This document shows positions 14,933 to 24,043 of a stretch of DNA of 64,000 bases, piece by piece. A model generated the notes under the pieces. It had not been told where the DNA came from, did no database searches, and worked only from the letters and a program-made list of their open reading frames with translations. Each line of letters begins with the position of its first letter. Position 1 is the stretch's first letter. Location of the stretch: contig CAJTLT010000005.1 of assembly GCA_910577375.1 (NCBI GenBank), positions 1 to 64,000 of the forward strand. The letters are read 5' to 3'. The translations under genes were made by a program, and so were the position numbers. Origin of the DNA: an uncultured Christensenella sp. (lineage in GTDB: Bacteria; Bacillota; Clostridia; Christensenellales; Borkfalkiaceae).

Positions 14933-15955
14933 ATGTTTGAAAAACAGATAAAAATACCGCCGCACGGCGAAATACTTGAAAAAATGCCTTTGCCCGAAAA
15001 TCTCAAAAGCATAAAGGCGGAAAGGGATAAACTCGTTTCCGACGTTATATCGGGCAAAAGCGATAAGCTTTTGATTATCGTCGGGCCTTGTTCCGCACAT
15101 GAGGCAAAACCCGTTCTGGAATATGTCGAACGGCTGGGCAAACTCAATGAAAGGGTAAAAGAAAAGCTCGTGCTCGTTCCAAGGCTCTATACAAACAAAC
15201 CCCGCACTCGCGGTGTAGGATATAAAGGAATGTTCTCACAGCCCGACCCCGCCAAGTCGGAAGATATTTTAAAGGGCATCTATGCAATCCGCAGTCTCAA
15301 TATAAACGCAATCGGCGCAAGCGGACTTACCGCCGCGGACGAAATGCTTTATCCCGAAAACATTCATTATGTGGAAGATTTGCTCTCGTATATAGCCGTC
15401 GGCGCGCGTTCGAGCGAAAACCAGATGCACCGCCTTGTGGCAAGCGGTATAGAAGTCCCCGTCGGGGTCAAAAATCCGATGAGCGGTTCGGTGCTCGTTT
15501 TGATGAATTCCATTTACGCCGCGCAAAGCGGTCAGGTTTTCAAGCTCAACGGCTGGCAGGTTAAAACAAACGGAAACCCTCTGGCTCACGCTATATTGCG
15601 CGGAGCGGTGGATGGAAACGGAAACGATATCCCCAATTTCCACTATGAAACGGTTATGCAGGTCGCCGAAAGCTACGCAAAATCGGGAGTCGGAAACCCC
15701 GCGATTATTATTGATTCCAACCACTCCAACAGCAACAAAAAGTTCAAACAGCAGATAAGAATATGCGAAGAAGTAATGCAAAACCGCAACTACGATAAAG
15801 ATTTTAAAAATATCGTAAAGGGCTTTATGATTGAAAGCTTTCTCGAGGAAGGCAACCAGACGGAAGATAAGGTTTACGGCAAATCGATAACCGACCCTTG
15901 TCTCGGCTGGGCGGATACGGAACGGCTTATTCTGGATATCGCGGAGAAAGTGTAA
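14933..15955 (+). CDS. aroF: 3-deoxy-7-phosphoheptulonate (DAHP) synthase, type I
   Basis: The first enzyme of the shikimate pathway joins PEP and erythrose 4-phosphate. The 340-residue protein is of the class I-alpha (E. coli AroFGH-like) type, with LLIIVGPCSAHE (about 46-57), PRLYTNKPRTRGVGYKG, GASGLTAADEML, the GARSSENQMHR block, PVGVKNPMSGS and IIDSNHSNSNK. AGGAG lies 7 bases before ATG 14933. It is followed after one base by pheA, so both enzymes of the phenylalanine branch are made together. No attenuator or riboswitch is visible upstream in the short gap after coaD. The gene symbol is by similarity; the isozyme's feedback amino acid cannot be told. Confidence 0.93.
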   Translation: MFEKQIKIPPHGEILEKMPLPENLKSIKAERDKLVSDVISGKSDKLLIIVGPCSAHEAKPVLEYVERLGKLNERVKEKLVLVPRLYTNKPRTRGVGYKGMFSQPDPAKSEDILKGIYAIRSLNINAIGASGLTAADEMLYPENIHYVEDLLSYIAVGARSSENQMHRLVASGIEVPVGVKNPMSGSVLVLMNSIYAAQSGQVFKLNGWQVKTNGNPLAHAILRGAVDGNGNDIPNFHYETVMQVAESYAKSGVGNPAIIIDSNHSNSNKKFKQQIRICEEVMQNRNYDKDFKNIVKGFMIESFLEEGNQTEDKVYGKSITDPCLGWADTERLILDIAEKV

Positions 15956-15956
15956 A

Positions 15957-16757
15957 ATGGAAAAGGTCGCCTATCTCGGACCCGAGGGCAGCTATTCCCA
16001 GCTCGCCGCGCAGAAAATGCGCCCGCTCGCAAACCATATCGCAAAGCCCTCGTTTTATAAGGTAATAGAAGCGCTTGTAAACTGCGAATGCGATTGCGCC
16101 GTTCTGCCTATTGAAAACTCCCTTAACGGCGCCGTGCTTGCAAATATAGATTTGTTGCAAAACACAAAAAATATCGCCGCCACGGAAGAGTATACTCTCG
16201 AACTCGACCACCGCCTTGCAACTTTGAACGGCGCGGATTTGGGCGGTATTTCGTGCATATATTCGCACGAACAGCCTCTCGCGCAGTGCTCGGAATATCT
16301 TTTGAAAAATTTCCCCTCTGCAAAACTTATTGCAATGCCTTCAACGGCGGCAAGCCTTGAAATGGTCAAATCCGATACGGAGGCGGCAATAGTCGGTGCG
16401 CACGTAAAAAAGGAGGGAATAACGCTTTCCCCCCGCAATATATCGGACTTTCAGCAAAACCGCACCCATTTTCTTTTAATAAAAAGAGGAGAAGCGGATA
16501 AAAACATAAAGACCGGGAAGATATTTTTTTCTGTCACTTGCCGCCACTCTTCGGGCGCGCTTCTGGATATTCTCGAACCGATGCGCGCGGGCGGATTGAA
16601 TATGACTAAAATACAGTCGCGCCCTATCAAAAACAGCGAAGGCGAATACAGATTTTTTATCGAAGTAGAGGGGGATTATTCTTCGGAAAAAGTGAGAAAA
16701 ATTCTCGGCGGCGTAAAAGACAGTTCAATGTCTTTTTGCTTGCTCGGCGCATATTAA
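15957..16757 (+). CDS. pheA: Prephenate dehydratase with ACT domain
   Basis: The enzyme converts prephenate to phenylpyruvate. The 266-residue protein has the catalytic domain (1-175: VAYLGPEGSYSQLAA, VLPIENSLNGAVLANIDLL) and a C-terminal ACT domain. The usual catalytic TRF motif reads NRTHFLLI, keeping the threonine but with His for Arg. In the ACT domain the GALL motif is kept (SSGALLDIL) while the ESRP motif reads QSRP. These positions normally serve catalysis and phenylalanine binding, so activity or feedback control may differ. It is coupled to aroF. Confidence 0.93.
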   Translation: MEKVAYLGPEGSYSQLAAQKMRPLANHIAKPSFYKVIEALVNCECDCAVLPIENSLNGAVLANIDLLQNTKNIAATEEYTLELDHRLATLNGADLGGISCIYSHEQPLAQCSEYLLKNFPSAKLIAMPSTAASLEMVKSDTEAAIVGAHVKKEGITLSPRNISDFQQNRTHFLLIKRGEADKNIKTGKIFFSVTCRHSSGALLDILEPMRAGGLNMTKIQSRPIKNSEGEYRFFIEVEGDYSSEKVRKILGGVKDSSMSFCLLGAY

Positions 16758-16810
16758 GGCGCAAAGCAAAATGTTTTTTGTGCGGCTCAGGTTTAATTGC
16801 TCCGTATATA

Positions 16811-17752
16811 TTACGCAATTAACAGCAAAATACCGAAGCATAACAACGCTTGTGCAAATTTTACGGCAATAAATTTCAGCGGTTTTATTCCCGCTTTGGT
16901 CAGATAACAAAGCTGTTGCAAAAGTATGGAAAATCCGCCGAACGTTATCAAAAAACCGGCAAGCGCAACGGCAAGTTTTCCTCCCGTCAAAGACAGCGCA
17001 CGGCAGCCCGTGGTCGCCTCTATAATCCCGAGGCATACGGCGGAGGAGGTTTGTCCGTCCAGCATAAGTCCCAAAAATTTTTCAACGGGATACAGCAGTG
17101 AAAAGTCTGCGCAAAACGTTGCTACAACATAAAAAAACGCAATAAACCCTCCCGCAACCGCAACTGCCGTTACCGCGCCGTAAAACGTGTTGTATAAAAC
17201 GTTTCCGTTCGCGGGCACGCGCTTTGTATTGTCGGTTTGCGCGCCTTTCGAAAACAAAGAAATTATAAGCGATATAACGGTTACGGAAAATATATGTGCA
17301 AGCAGAATTTTTAATCCCGCCGTCGTATCCGCAAACATTTTAAAGCCTACGCTGCCTATTATAAACAACGGTCCCGAAGTGGAACAAAGATACGCGGCTT
17401 TCGCGCAATCCTTTTTGCGGATAACGCCGCTTTCGTAAAATTCGCTTACGATTTTACTGCCCGCAGGATAGCCGGAGCATATGCTGAGTATAAAACAGGA
17501 CGCGGCGGCGGGCGGCATTTTGACAAGTTTCGTTACTTTTCTGAGCGGCAGAGCGGCTCTTTCTGCAATTCCCGATTTAACGGCGATAAGTGTTATCACC
17601 ATAAACGGGAAAAGCGAGGGCAAAACGCATTCCGCCCACATTGCAAATCCCTGAAAACAACAGTTTACATATCTTTCCGGGTGGATGATTATCGCCGCTC
17701 CGAAAGCAACCAACGCAATACATAAACAAACATAACCGATTTTGCGTTTCAT
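16811..17752 (-). CDS. ylbJ: YlbJ-type sporulation integral membrane protein
   Basis: This 313-residue protein has about eight membrane segments. The conserved signature CSGYPAGSKI (about 92-101) and the nucleoside-recognition/gate-type region near SLFPFMV identify the YlbJ family of sporulation membrane proteins, whose precise role is not settled. It is transcribed opposite to pheA and divergently from the patatin gene. In Bacillus, ylbJ lies between coaD (ylbI) and the patatin gene ylbK; here aroF-pheA are inserted and ylbJ is inverted. No strong ribosome site precedes ATG 17752. Confidence 0.82.
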   Translation of the reverse strand: MKRKIGYVCLCIALVAFGAAIIIHPERYVNCCFQGFAMWAECVLPSLFPFMVITLIAVKSGIAERAALPLRKVTKLVKMPPAAASCFILSICSGYPAGSKIVSEFYESGVIRKKDCAKAAYLCSTSGPLFIIGSVGFKMFADTTAGLKILLAHIFSVTVISLIISLFSKGAQTDNTKRVPANGNVLYNTFYGAVTAVAVAGGFIAFFYVVATFCADFSLLYPVEKFLGLMLDGQTSSAVCLGIIEATTGCRALSLTGGKLAVALAGFLITFGGFSILLQQLCYLTKAGIKPLKFIAVKFAQALLCFGILLLIA

Positions 17753-17811
17753 ATTTTAATTTATTTATCGGCGCGCGTAAAAATCACACTTTTTGCGCGG
17801 GGAGGTGTTTT

Positions 17812-18603
17812 ATGAGTAAAACTTTGGGTATTGCCCTCGGCAGCGGCGGCGCACGCGGCGTTTGCCACGCGGGGTTTTTGCTCGCGCTCGAAGAAGAGGG
17901 CGTAAAACCCGACTATATTTCGGGCTGTTCTATGGGCGCGGTTATAGGCGGCTGCTATGCGGGCGGTATGACGGCGGCGGAAATCAAAAAAGAAATTTTG
18001 GATATAAAAATGCGCGACATAGTGGATCTAACCCCCGCGGTAATAACCAAAATGTCTCTGTTGCGTAGCAAAAAAATCCGCGATTTGCTCGTAAATTACG
18101 TAGGGCACGTCAATCTTGAGGATATGAAAATTCCTTTCAGATGCGTTGCAACAGAGCTGTATTCGGGTAAAATCCATGTGTTTAAAACGGGCAACGCGGC
18201 AAAAGCCATACAAGCTTCCAGCACAATTCCTACTGTGTTCCGTCCCGTAAAAATAGACGATATGATGTTTGTGGACGGCGGCTGTCTTTGCCGCGTTCCC
18301 GTAAAAGTGGTAAAAGAAATGGGCGCAGACGTTGTCGTCGCGGTAGACGCGCTTAAAAACGCAGCCCAGCCCGTGGATAAGGTGCACAATATCATAACAA
18401 TGGTTTTGCGCGTTTTCGATATAATGGACGCGCACCAGACCGAACAAATGCGCGAAATAGAAAACGGACTTTGCGACCTTTTAATAGAACCGGAAATGAA
18501 GGATATGAGCCAATACGTAATCAAAGATTTGGATAAAGCCTTTGAAGAAGGTTACGCGGCGGGCAAAGAAAACATAAGCAAAATAAAGGAATTACTCAAA
18601 TAA
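17812..18603 (+). CDS. Patatin-like phospholipase (YlbK/RssA type)
   Basis: The 263-residue protein is a predicted Ser-Asp dyad lipid hydrolase. The oxyanion motif GSGGARG (11-17), the nucleophile motif GCSMGA (about 38-43) and the DGG aspartate (VDGGCL, about 157) are all intact. GGAGGTG precedes ATG 17812 by 5 bases. It is a counterpart of Bacillus ylbK by position next to ylbJ. It ends one base before rarA, so the two are probably cotranscribed. The substrate is unknown. Confidence 0.9.
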   Translation: MSKTLGIALGSGGARGVCHAGFLLALEEEGVKPDYISGCSMGAVIGGCYAGGMTAAEIKKEILDIKMRDIVDLTPAVITKMSLLRSKKIRDLLVNYVGHVNLEDMKIPFRCVATELYSGKIHVFKTGNAAKAIQASSTIPTVFRPVKIDDMMFVDGGCLCRVPVKVVKEMGADVVVAVDALKNAAQPVDKVHNIITMVLRVFDIMDAHQTEQMREIENGLCDLLIEPEMKDMSQYVIKDLDKAFEEGYAAGKENISKIKELLK

Positions 18604-19922
18604 TGTCTTTCGACCTCTTTGATTTAAACGAAAACGAGAATACGGCAAAGCCCCTCGCGGAACGTATGCGCGCAAATAACCTAAACGATTTTATAGGTCA
18701 GTCGCATATCGTTGCGGAAGGCTCGCTTCTGCGCCGCGCCATCTCTTTGGACAGGCTCGGCAGCTGTATATTCTGGGGTCCGCCCGGTACGGGTAAAACG
18801 ACCCTTGCGAACATAATAGCCCAGACAACGCACGGCGAATTTATAAAATTGAACGCCGTTCAGGCGGGCGTTGCAGACGTAAAAAAGGCGGTGGAACAAG
18901 CCCGTAACAATTTAAAAATGTACGGCAGAAGAACGTATCTTATGCTGGACGAGTGCCACCGCTTTAACAAAACGCAGTCCGACAGCCTGCTCCCCGCAAT
19001 AGAACAGGGCACGATAATTTTTATAGGTTCAACCACGGAAAACCCGTTTGCTTCGATGACGCCCGCAATTGTTTCGCGGTGCAGGGTTTTCGAGTTTAAA
19101 CGTCTTTCGTTTGAGGATATAAAGGGGGCAATCGAAAAAGCGTTAAAGGATAAGCGCCGCGGTTTGGGTACTTATAACGTTCAAATCGAGCCTGAGGCAA
19201 CCGACCATATAGCGAGAGTTGCGGGCGGAGATTTGCGCACGGCTTACAACGCTCTGGAGCTTGCGGTTCTCACAACCCCGCCACAGTCGGACGGCAGTAT
19301 TAAAGTCGCTTTGTCGGACGCCGAACAGTCCATACAGAAAAAAGCCCTCGCTTATAACGAAGACGCTTTTTACGATTATCTTTCCGCTTTTTGCAAATCC
19401 CTTCGCGGCAGCGACGCGAATGCGGCTCTCTATTATGCAATGCGCTTAATCGAGGGCGGGTGCGACCCTATGACCGTTGCCCGCCGCCTTGTTATACATT
19501 CTTCCGAAGACGTGGGAATGGCAGACCCAAACGCTTTAGTTGTGGCTACTTCTGCAATGTATGCCCTTGAAAAAACAGGTTATCCCGAAGGAATAATACC
19601 TCTTTCCAACGCGATAATTTATGTTTGCGAAGCGCCCAAGAGCAACACCGTTATTCAGGCTTTTGACGCGGCAAAGCGCGACGCAACCGAAGTGCGCGAC
19701 GACGACGGCGTTCCTCCGTATCTCAAAGACAATACTTTCGGCGATAAACAGACAAAGGCGCAAAGCGGAAAATACAAATATCCCCACGATTATGCGGGCG
19801 GATATGTGGAACAGCAATATCTGCCGGATAAACTTAAAGATAAAATATATTATACGCCAAGCGATTACGGTTTCGAAAAAACGGTAAAGGAAATCCGCAG
19901 GCAGAAAGGTAAATTAAAATAA
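18603..19922 (+). CDS. rarA: Replication-associated recombination ATPase RarA (MgsA)
   Basis: RarA is an AAA+ ATPase related to clamp loaders that acts at stalled forks. The 439-residue protein has the family start LAERMRANNLNDFIGQSHIV, Walker A GPPGTGKTTLANII (about 60-73), Walker B LMLDECHRF, sensor 1 IGSTTENPF and the C-terminal tetramerisation region with EDVGMADPNAL. Length and motifs are typical. It overlaps the patatin gene by one base and ends at a terminator. Confidence 0.95.
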   Translation: MSFDLFDLNENENTAKPLAERMRANNLNDFIGQSHIVAEGSLLRRAISLDRLGSCIFWGPPGTGKTTLANIIAQTTHGEFIKLNAVQAGVADVKKAVEQARNNLKMYGRRTYLMLDECHRFNKTQSDSLLPAIEQGTIIFIGSTTENPFASMTPAIVSRCRVFEFKRLSFEDIKGAIEKALKDKRRGLGTYNVQIEPEATDHIARVAGGDLRTAYNALELAVLTTPPQSDGSIKVALSDAEQSIQKKALAYNEDAFYDYLSAFCKSLRGSDANAALYYAMRLIEGGCDPMTVARRLVIHSSEDVGMADPNALVVATSAMYALEKTGYPEGIIPLSNAIIYVCEAPKSNTVIQAFDAAKRDATEVRDDDGVPPYLKDNTFGDKQTKAQSGKYKYPHDYAGGYVEQQYLPDKLKDKIYYTPSDYGFEKTVKEIRRQKGKLK

Positions 19923-19934
19923 ATTCAAAAAATT

Positions 19935-19966
19935 AAAGGAGAGCTTTACGGCTCTCCTTTTTTTAT
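19935..19966. terminator. Bidirectional terminator
   Basis: A 10-bp stem (AAAGGAGAGC 19935-19944 with GCTCTCCTTT 19951-19960) followed by Ts lies between rarA and the convergent ABC permease gene. Confidence 0.9.
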
Positions 19967-19981
19967 GCGTTTTTTTAATTT

Positions 19982-21037
19982 TTACAATGTAAACAGTGCG
20001 CCTAAAGCTATTCCTGCAACAATCGGCGCGGCTATGGCAACCGCCTGTTTCCAGCCGATTTTAACGGTTCGCTTATAAATTACCGTAATTGCGGTGGAAA
20101 TCAAAATGGTCATTACAACGGCAACAACGTTCAACGCCGTTGACCCGCTTATGCACAAAGATAAACAACAAACCGTGTAAATAGGTATCATTGTTTTATA
20201 TCCGAATAAACTGTCGGAAATCTGTCCTGCATTTTCGGCTTTGGTATGCTTTTCAAGCAAAAACAATCCCGCCGTTGCGCCGATTGAAAGCAATGCGTTA
20301 AGGGTTAACCCCGCAATTATATTTGCCGTTACCACAGCCTGATTTGCAGGAGTAAATTCATACCACCAGATTTTGTCGAACGAATTTGAAATAAGCCCGC
20401 CGAAATATTCCGTCACAAACGATAACGGATAAGTCGGCGAATATGCCTGCGCGTTTATAACGCAGTTTAACAAATAATTCGGCTGAACTCCGTATACGTA
20501 AAATATTCTGTCGATTACCTCTAAAACAACAGGAATAACCGCAAACCAGAAAACTATAAATAATATGCCGTCTGTTTTTTTGTATGCCCGCGTAAACGCG
20601 AAAGCCGATACCGAATAAAGTATATAAAGAGGAATAAGCGACGCAAAATACAACGGGATATAGTATACGGCGTTTAATTCGGGCGTTTTTATCGCGGACG
20701 CCGCCATACCGATAAAAAATGCAACCGTATACGACGCATATAATACGGCAAGCCCCGTCAAAAATTTAACCGTTAATATTTTTCTGTGGGATAAGGGGAG
20801 GGAATAATATAAATCCACGCTCCGCTTTTTGGTTCTGTACGTGAAAATTTTTATGGGAGACAAAACCGCAACGGCTCCGGCAAAAAACATCAGAGGAACA
20901 AGGTTGTAAAAAATGTCTTCCAGCCTTGTAATCGAAAACAATAATATCAGAATAAGATACCACGCCGTCATTGAAAGCGTTAGATATCCCGCCGCGGGAA
21001 GGGATTTTTTAATTTCGTATAAAAAATACTTTTTCAT
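19982..21037 (-). CDS. ABC-2 type transporter permease
   Basis: This 351-residue membrane protein has about eight hydrophobic segments and the N-terminal pattern of ABC-2 permeases (KKYFLYEIKKSLPAAGYLTLSM). It overlaps the ATPase gene by four bases and is last in the operon GntR-ATPase-permease. Such triads (YtrA-YtrB-like or BcrAB-like) often protect against cell-wall-active compounds, but the substrate here cannot be told. Confidence 0.85.
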   Translation of the reverse strand: MKKYFLYEIKKSLPAAGYLTLSMTAWYLILILLFSITRLEDIFYNLVPLMFFAGAVAVLSPIKIFTYRTKKRSVDLYYSLPLSHRKILTVKFLTGLAVLYASYTVAFFIGMAASAIKTPELNAVYYIPLYFASLIPLYILYSVSAFAFTRAYKKTDGILFIVFWFAVIPVVLEVIDRIFYVYGVQPNYLLNCVINAQAYSPTYPLSFVTEYFGGLISNSFDKIWWYEFTPANQAVVTANIIAGLTLNALLSIGATAGLFLLEKHTKAENAGQISDSLFGYKTMIPIYTVCCLSLCISGSTALNVVAVVMTILISTAITVIYKRTVKIGWKQAVAIAAPIVAGIALGALFTL

Positions 21038-21912
21038 TTCAGATACCCCCTTTCGGTAACTTCTTCAATGAACATATCCTCGAAGTCCATAGGGATTTCT
21101 TCCATAATAAGCGGTTTCAGCGCCGCAATCGTTTCTTTTATCCGCTCTTTGTCGCCGCGCACAACAACAGTTATAACGCGCCCGTTCTTTTCCGCGCTCA
21201 CATATTTGAACGGCAGGTCAGAAGGCTCCAGATTTTCCTCGAACGCAAGCTGTAATTTGAAAATATTGTCAAGCGCGTTTTCTATTTTTCCGCAAACCTT
21301 AACCGTGTTGTTGTCTATCAGAACAAAGCTGTCGCAAATATCCTCTAATTCGCGCAAAGCGTGGGAGGCTATTAAAATCGTTGTGCCTGTTTCCTGCAAC
21401 TTGATAAGTCCGCGCTTGAATTCCAGCCTTGCAAGCGGGTCAAGCCCGTCGAACGCTTCGTCCAGCAAAAGATATTCCGGTTTGCACGCCAGCGCAGCCG
21501 CAACAAACGTCTGCCGTTTCATTCCCTTTGAAAAATTGCGCAAAGGTTTGCTCAAATCCAAACAGAATTTGCCGATGTAGTAATTGAAAATTGCGTCGTC
21601 GAACGTGTAAAAGGTTTTATAAAGGTTTCTCAGTTTTGCGCCGGTCACGCCCGAATCGTAATAAGGGTCGTCGGGCAAAAGAAATATCTTTTTTTTCACG
21701 TTTTCGTTTTCATAAACGCGTTCGCCGTCTACTAAAACTTCTCCGCCGTCGGGTTGCAGTATGCCGCTTATAATCCTCATAAGCGTGCTTTTCCCCGCGC
21801 CGTTTATCCCGACAAGCCCGCAGATACTGCCCTTTTCAACGTAAATATCGGCATTTTTGAAAACCGTTTTCGTGCCGAAACGTTTAGTCATGTTGCTTAT
21901 TTCAATCATCAT
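21034..21912 (-). CDS. ABC transporter ATP-binding protein
   Basis: The 292-residue ATPase has Walker A GINGAGKST (about 36-44), the signature region LRNFSKGMKRQ (LSGGQ replaced by FSKGM, common in this subfamily), Walker B LLLDEAFDGLDP and the H-switch region LIASHALREL. The C-terminal about 80 residues resemble the extra domain of BcrA/YtrB-type ATPases. It starts within the end of the GntR gene (11-base overlap) and overlaps the permease gene, so the three are coupled. Confidence 0.92.
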   Translation of the reverse strand: MMIEISNMTKRFGTKTVFKNADIYVEKGSICGLVGINGAGKSTLMRIISGILQPDGGEVLVDGERVYENENVKKKIFLLPDDPYYDSGVTGAKLRNLYKTFYTFDDAIFNYYIGKFCLDLSKPLRNFSKGMKRQTFVAAALACKPEYLLLDEAFDGLDPLARLEFKRGLIKLQETGTTILIASHALRELEDICDSFVLIDNNTVKVCGKIENALDNIFKLQLAFEENLEPSDLPFKYVSAEKNGRVITVVVRGDKERIKETIAALKPLIMEEIPMDFEDMFIEEVTERGYLK

Positions 21913-22246
21913 ATTCTCCGTATATTTCGTTTATTATCCCGATAAGTTTTTTGCGCGGTATTCCCGCGTCTTTCAGCTCGTTCAGTTTCTCCCTTGCAAT
22001 GTGTTCGGATTTGTCCGCGCCGCTTAAAGCCGAAACGTATACGCCCTTTTTCGGAACCGTATAAATATAGCCTTGTTCTTCCAGAACGGCGTAAGCTCTT
22101 TGCACGGTGTTGGGGTTAATTCCCATTTTAATGGCGTATTCTCTGCAAGAAGGTAACTTTTCGTCCGCGCACAAAAGCCCCAATTCAATTTTTCTCTGTA
22201 TACCGCTTACAATCTGCAGGTATACGCTTTGTTTTACTGTTCCCAT
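21902..22246 (-). CDS. GntR-family repressor, YtrA type
   Basis: This 114-residue regulator has the winged helix of the GntR family (residues 8-75: VYLQIVSGIQRKIELGLL, then LPSCREYAIKMGINPNTVQRAY as the helix-turn-helix) and only a short C-terminal tail of about 35 residues, as in the YtrA subfamily. Such proteins repress their own ABC operon and respond to envelope stress. ATG 22246 lacks a clear ribosome site. The tandem 9-bp repeat just upstream is the likely operator. Confidence 0.9.
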   Translation of the reverse strand: MGTVKQSVYLQIVSGIQRKIELGLLCADEKLPSCREYAIKMGINPNTVQRAYAVLEEQGYIYTVPKKGVYVSALSGADKSEHIAREKLNELKDAGIPRKKLIGIINEIYGEYDD

Positions 22247-22252
22247 AAATAT

Positions 22253-22307
22253 CTGTATTAACTGTATTAATTTATTATACTATAACATCGGATTTTGCTT
22301 TTGTCAA
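22253..22307 (-). promoter_or_regulatory. Promoter and tandem operator of the GntR-ABC operon
   Basis: On the minus strand TTGACA (22302-22307) and TATAGT (22279-22284) are 17 bp apart. Directly downstream the 9-mer TTAATACAG occurs twice head to tail (22253-22261 and 22262-22270), covering the start of the transcript. A repressor bound there would block initiation or early elongation. Assigning the repeat to the GntR protein is inference. Confidence 0.75.
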
Positions 22308-22471
22308 TAGCGTAACGTAATTTTTTTCTTGCCGTATCATAATCGGCGGATTGCCATAATAAATTAAAATAAGCCGTATAAAAGTGAAAAAACTTTTCGG
22401 CAAAACAACAAGTTATCCGACAAAACTTGTGTAAAAGCGCAGGGATTTTTCGGATATTATCGGAGAAGAGC

Positions 22472-23236
22472 TTGATACATACAGTAAAATTCAAAACGAT
22501 TATCGTTGGCTTTGCCGCGGCGGTTATGTTCGCCGTTCTGAGCGTTTCCGTCTATTTCACCGGTGCATATGCCGTGTTCTACGGCAACACGCCCCGTCTT
22601 GTTCCGATTTACTGCGTGGAAAGGGAAGAAAAGGTCTGTTCCATAACTTTCGATTGCGCTTGGGGCACGGAATACACGGATAAAATTTTAAAGGCTCTGG
22701 AAGTATCCGACGTGCGGGCAACCTTTTTCATGGTTGAATTCTGGGCGGAAAAATATGAGGATTTCGTTGCTAAAATCCATAACGCGGGGCACACGATAGG
22801 CACGCACTCTTCAACGCATTCCTATATGTCAAAGCTCAACGCGGAAGAAATAAAAACCGAACTTACAACCTCGTCCGAGGCTATAGAAAAGGTAACGGGC
22901 GGAAAGGTAGAGCTGTTCCGCGCGCCCTACGGCGATTACGACGACGAGCTTATAAAAACCGCTTCGGAACTCGGTTATTACACCATACAGTGGGACGTAG
23001 ACAGTCTTGACTGGAAAGATTTGAGCGCTTCTGATATCGCTATGCGCGTTGTGAATAACGTAAAAAACGGCTCTATCATATTGCTTCATAATAACGGACT
23101 GCACACGGCAGAAGCCGTTCCCGTGATATTGGAAACACTGAAAAACAGAGGCTTTACTTTCTTGCCTGTAGACGAGCTGATTTATAAAGAAAATTACGTC
23201 GTAGACGGCACGGGTATGCAAAAACAAGCCAAATAA
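22472..23236 (+). CDS. Polysaccharide deacetylase, PdaB-like
   Basis: The protein has one N-terminal membrane anchor (residues about 8-30) and a NodB-type deacetylase domain. RLVPIYCVEREEKVCSITFD and the modified motif 1 (FDCAWG instead of FDDGP) match the sporulation deacetylase PdaB family. The metal-site histidines are in THSSTHS and the motif RAPYGDYD is kept; LLHNNG is the last motif. I choose TTG 22472 because GGAGAAG stands four bases before it; an upstream TTG at 22427 would add 15 poorly supported residues. Together with spoIIE and ylbJ it indicates a spore former. It would act on peptidoglycan or a related glycan outside the membrane. Confidence 0.85.
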   Translation: MIHTVKFKTIIVGFAAAVMFAVLSVSVYFTGAYAVFYGNTPRLVPIYCVEREEKVCSITFDCAWGTEYTDKILKALEVSDVRATFFMVEFWAEKYEDFVAKIHNAGHTIGTHSSTHSYMSKLNAEEIKTELTTSSEAIEKVTGGKVELFRAPYGDYDDELIKTASELGYYTIQWDVDSLDWKDLSASDIAMRVVNNVKNGSIILLHNNGLHTAEAVPVILETLKNRGFTFLPVDELIYKENYVVDGTGMQKQAK

Positions 23237-23331
23237 CAAATGCTCCGCGCGTTAAAACAAAATAAAGCGCAGCCGCATAATGTCAATGCTTTTGCGAACT
23301 TTGGAAATACTTTTTGGAGGCTTAAAATAAA

Positions 23332-24018
23332 ATGAATTACAACACGGAAAAAAACAATAAGGTTTACATTTACGGTGAAATCGTTTCGGAAGCGCAGTTT
23401 TCCCACGAGGTTTACGGAGAGGGCTTTTACGAGTTTATGGTCAGGGTTATGCGTCTTTCAGGTCAGGCGGATATTCTGCCCGTAACCGTTTCGGAGCGCA
23501 TTATGACGGAGGATATGCACGTAGGGGGCTATATATGCGCCCTCGGACAGTTCCGCTCGTATAACAAGCTCGAAGACGGAAAATCGCGTTTAATGCTCAC
23601 AGTTTTCGTCCGCGAGCTTTTGGATACCCAACCGGGGAAAAACCCCAATTCCATAGTTCTTTCGGGATATATCTGCAAACCTCCCGTTTACCGCACAACC
23701 CCTTTCAACCGCGAAATAGCGGATTTGCTTATAGCCGTTAACCGCAGCTATAACAAGTCCGATTATATCCCCGCAATCGCGTGGGGAAGAAACGCAAGGT
23801 TTGTTCGCAATCTGGCGGTGGGGGATAAGGTCGCGCTGTCGGGCAGAATACAAAGCCGCGAATATCAGAAAAAACAACCCGACGAAAGCTTTGTAACGAT
23901 GACTGCTTACGAGGTTTCCGTTTCCAAGCTCGCCGCATTCGACGACGACAGCGAATTCGATATAGACGAAGAATTCGACCTTTATTCCGTTCCTCACGCA
24001 TACGAACGTCAGGACTGA
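23332..24018 (+). CDS. Single-stranded-DNA-binding protein with two OB folds
   Basis: The 228-residue protein appears to contain two OB-fold units: residues about 9-98 (NKVYIYGEIVSEAQF to MLTVFVREL) and about 105-205 (NSIVLSGYICKPPVYRTTPF to TAYEVSVSKLAAF). The second has the SSB-like GR/AW pattern (IPAIAWGRNARFV..LAVGDKVALSGRIQSREY). The C-terminus is acidic (DDDSEFDIDEEFDLY), as in SSB tails, but lacks the DDDIPF-type end. GGAGG precedes ATG 23332 by 11 bases. It is probably an SSB-related protein rather than the main replication SSB, though the latter cannot be excluded. Confidence 0.75.
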   Translation: MNYNTEKNNKVYIYGEIVSEAQFSHEVYGEGFYEFMVRVMRLSGQADILPVTVSERIMTEDMHVGGYICALGQFRSYNKLEDGKSRLMLTVFVRELLDTQPGKNPNSIVLSGYICKPPVYRTTPFNREIADLLIAVNRSYNKSDYIPAIAWGRNARFVRNLAVGDKVALSGRIQSREYQKKQPDESFVTMTAYEVSVSKLAAFDDDSEFDIDEEFDLYSVPHAYERQD

Positions 24019-24043
24019 TTAAAGATAATAAATATAAAAAACA

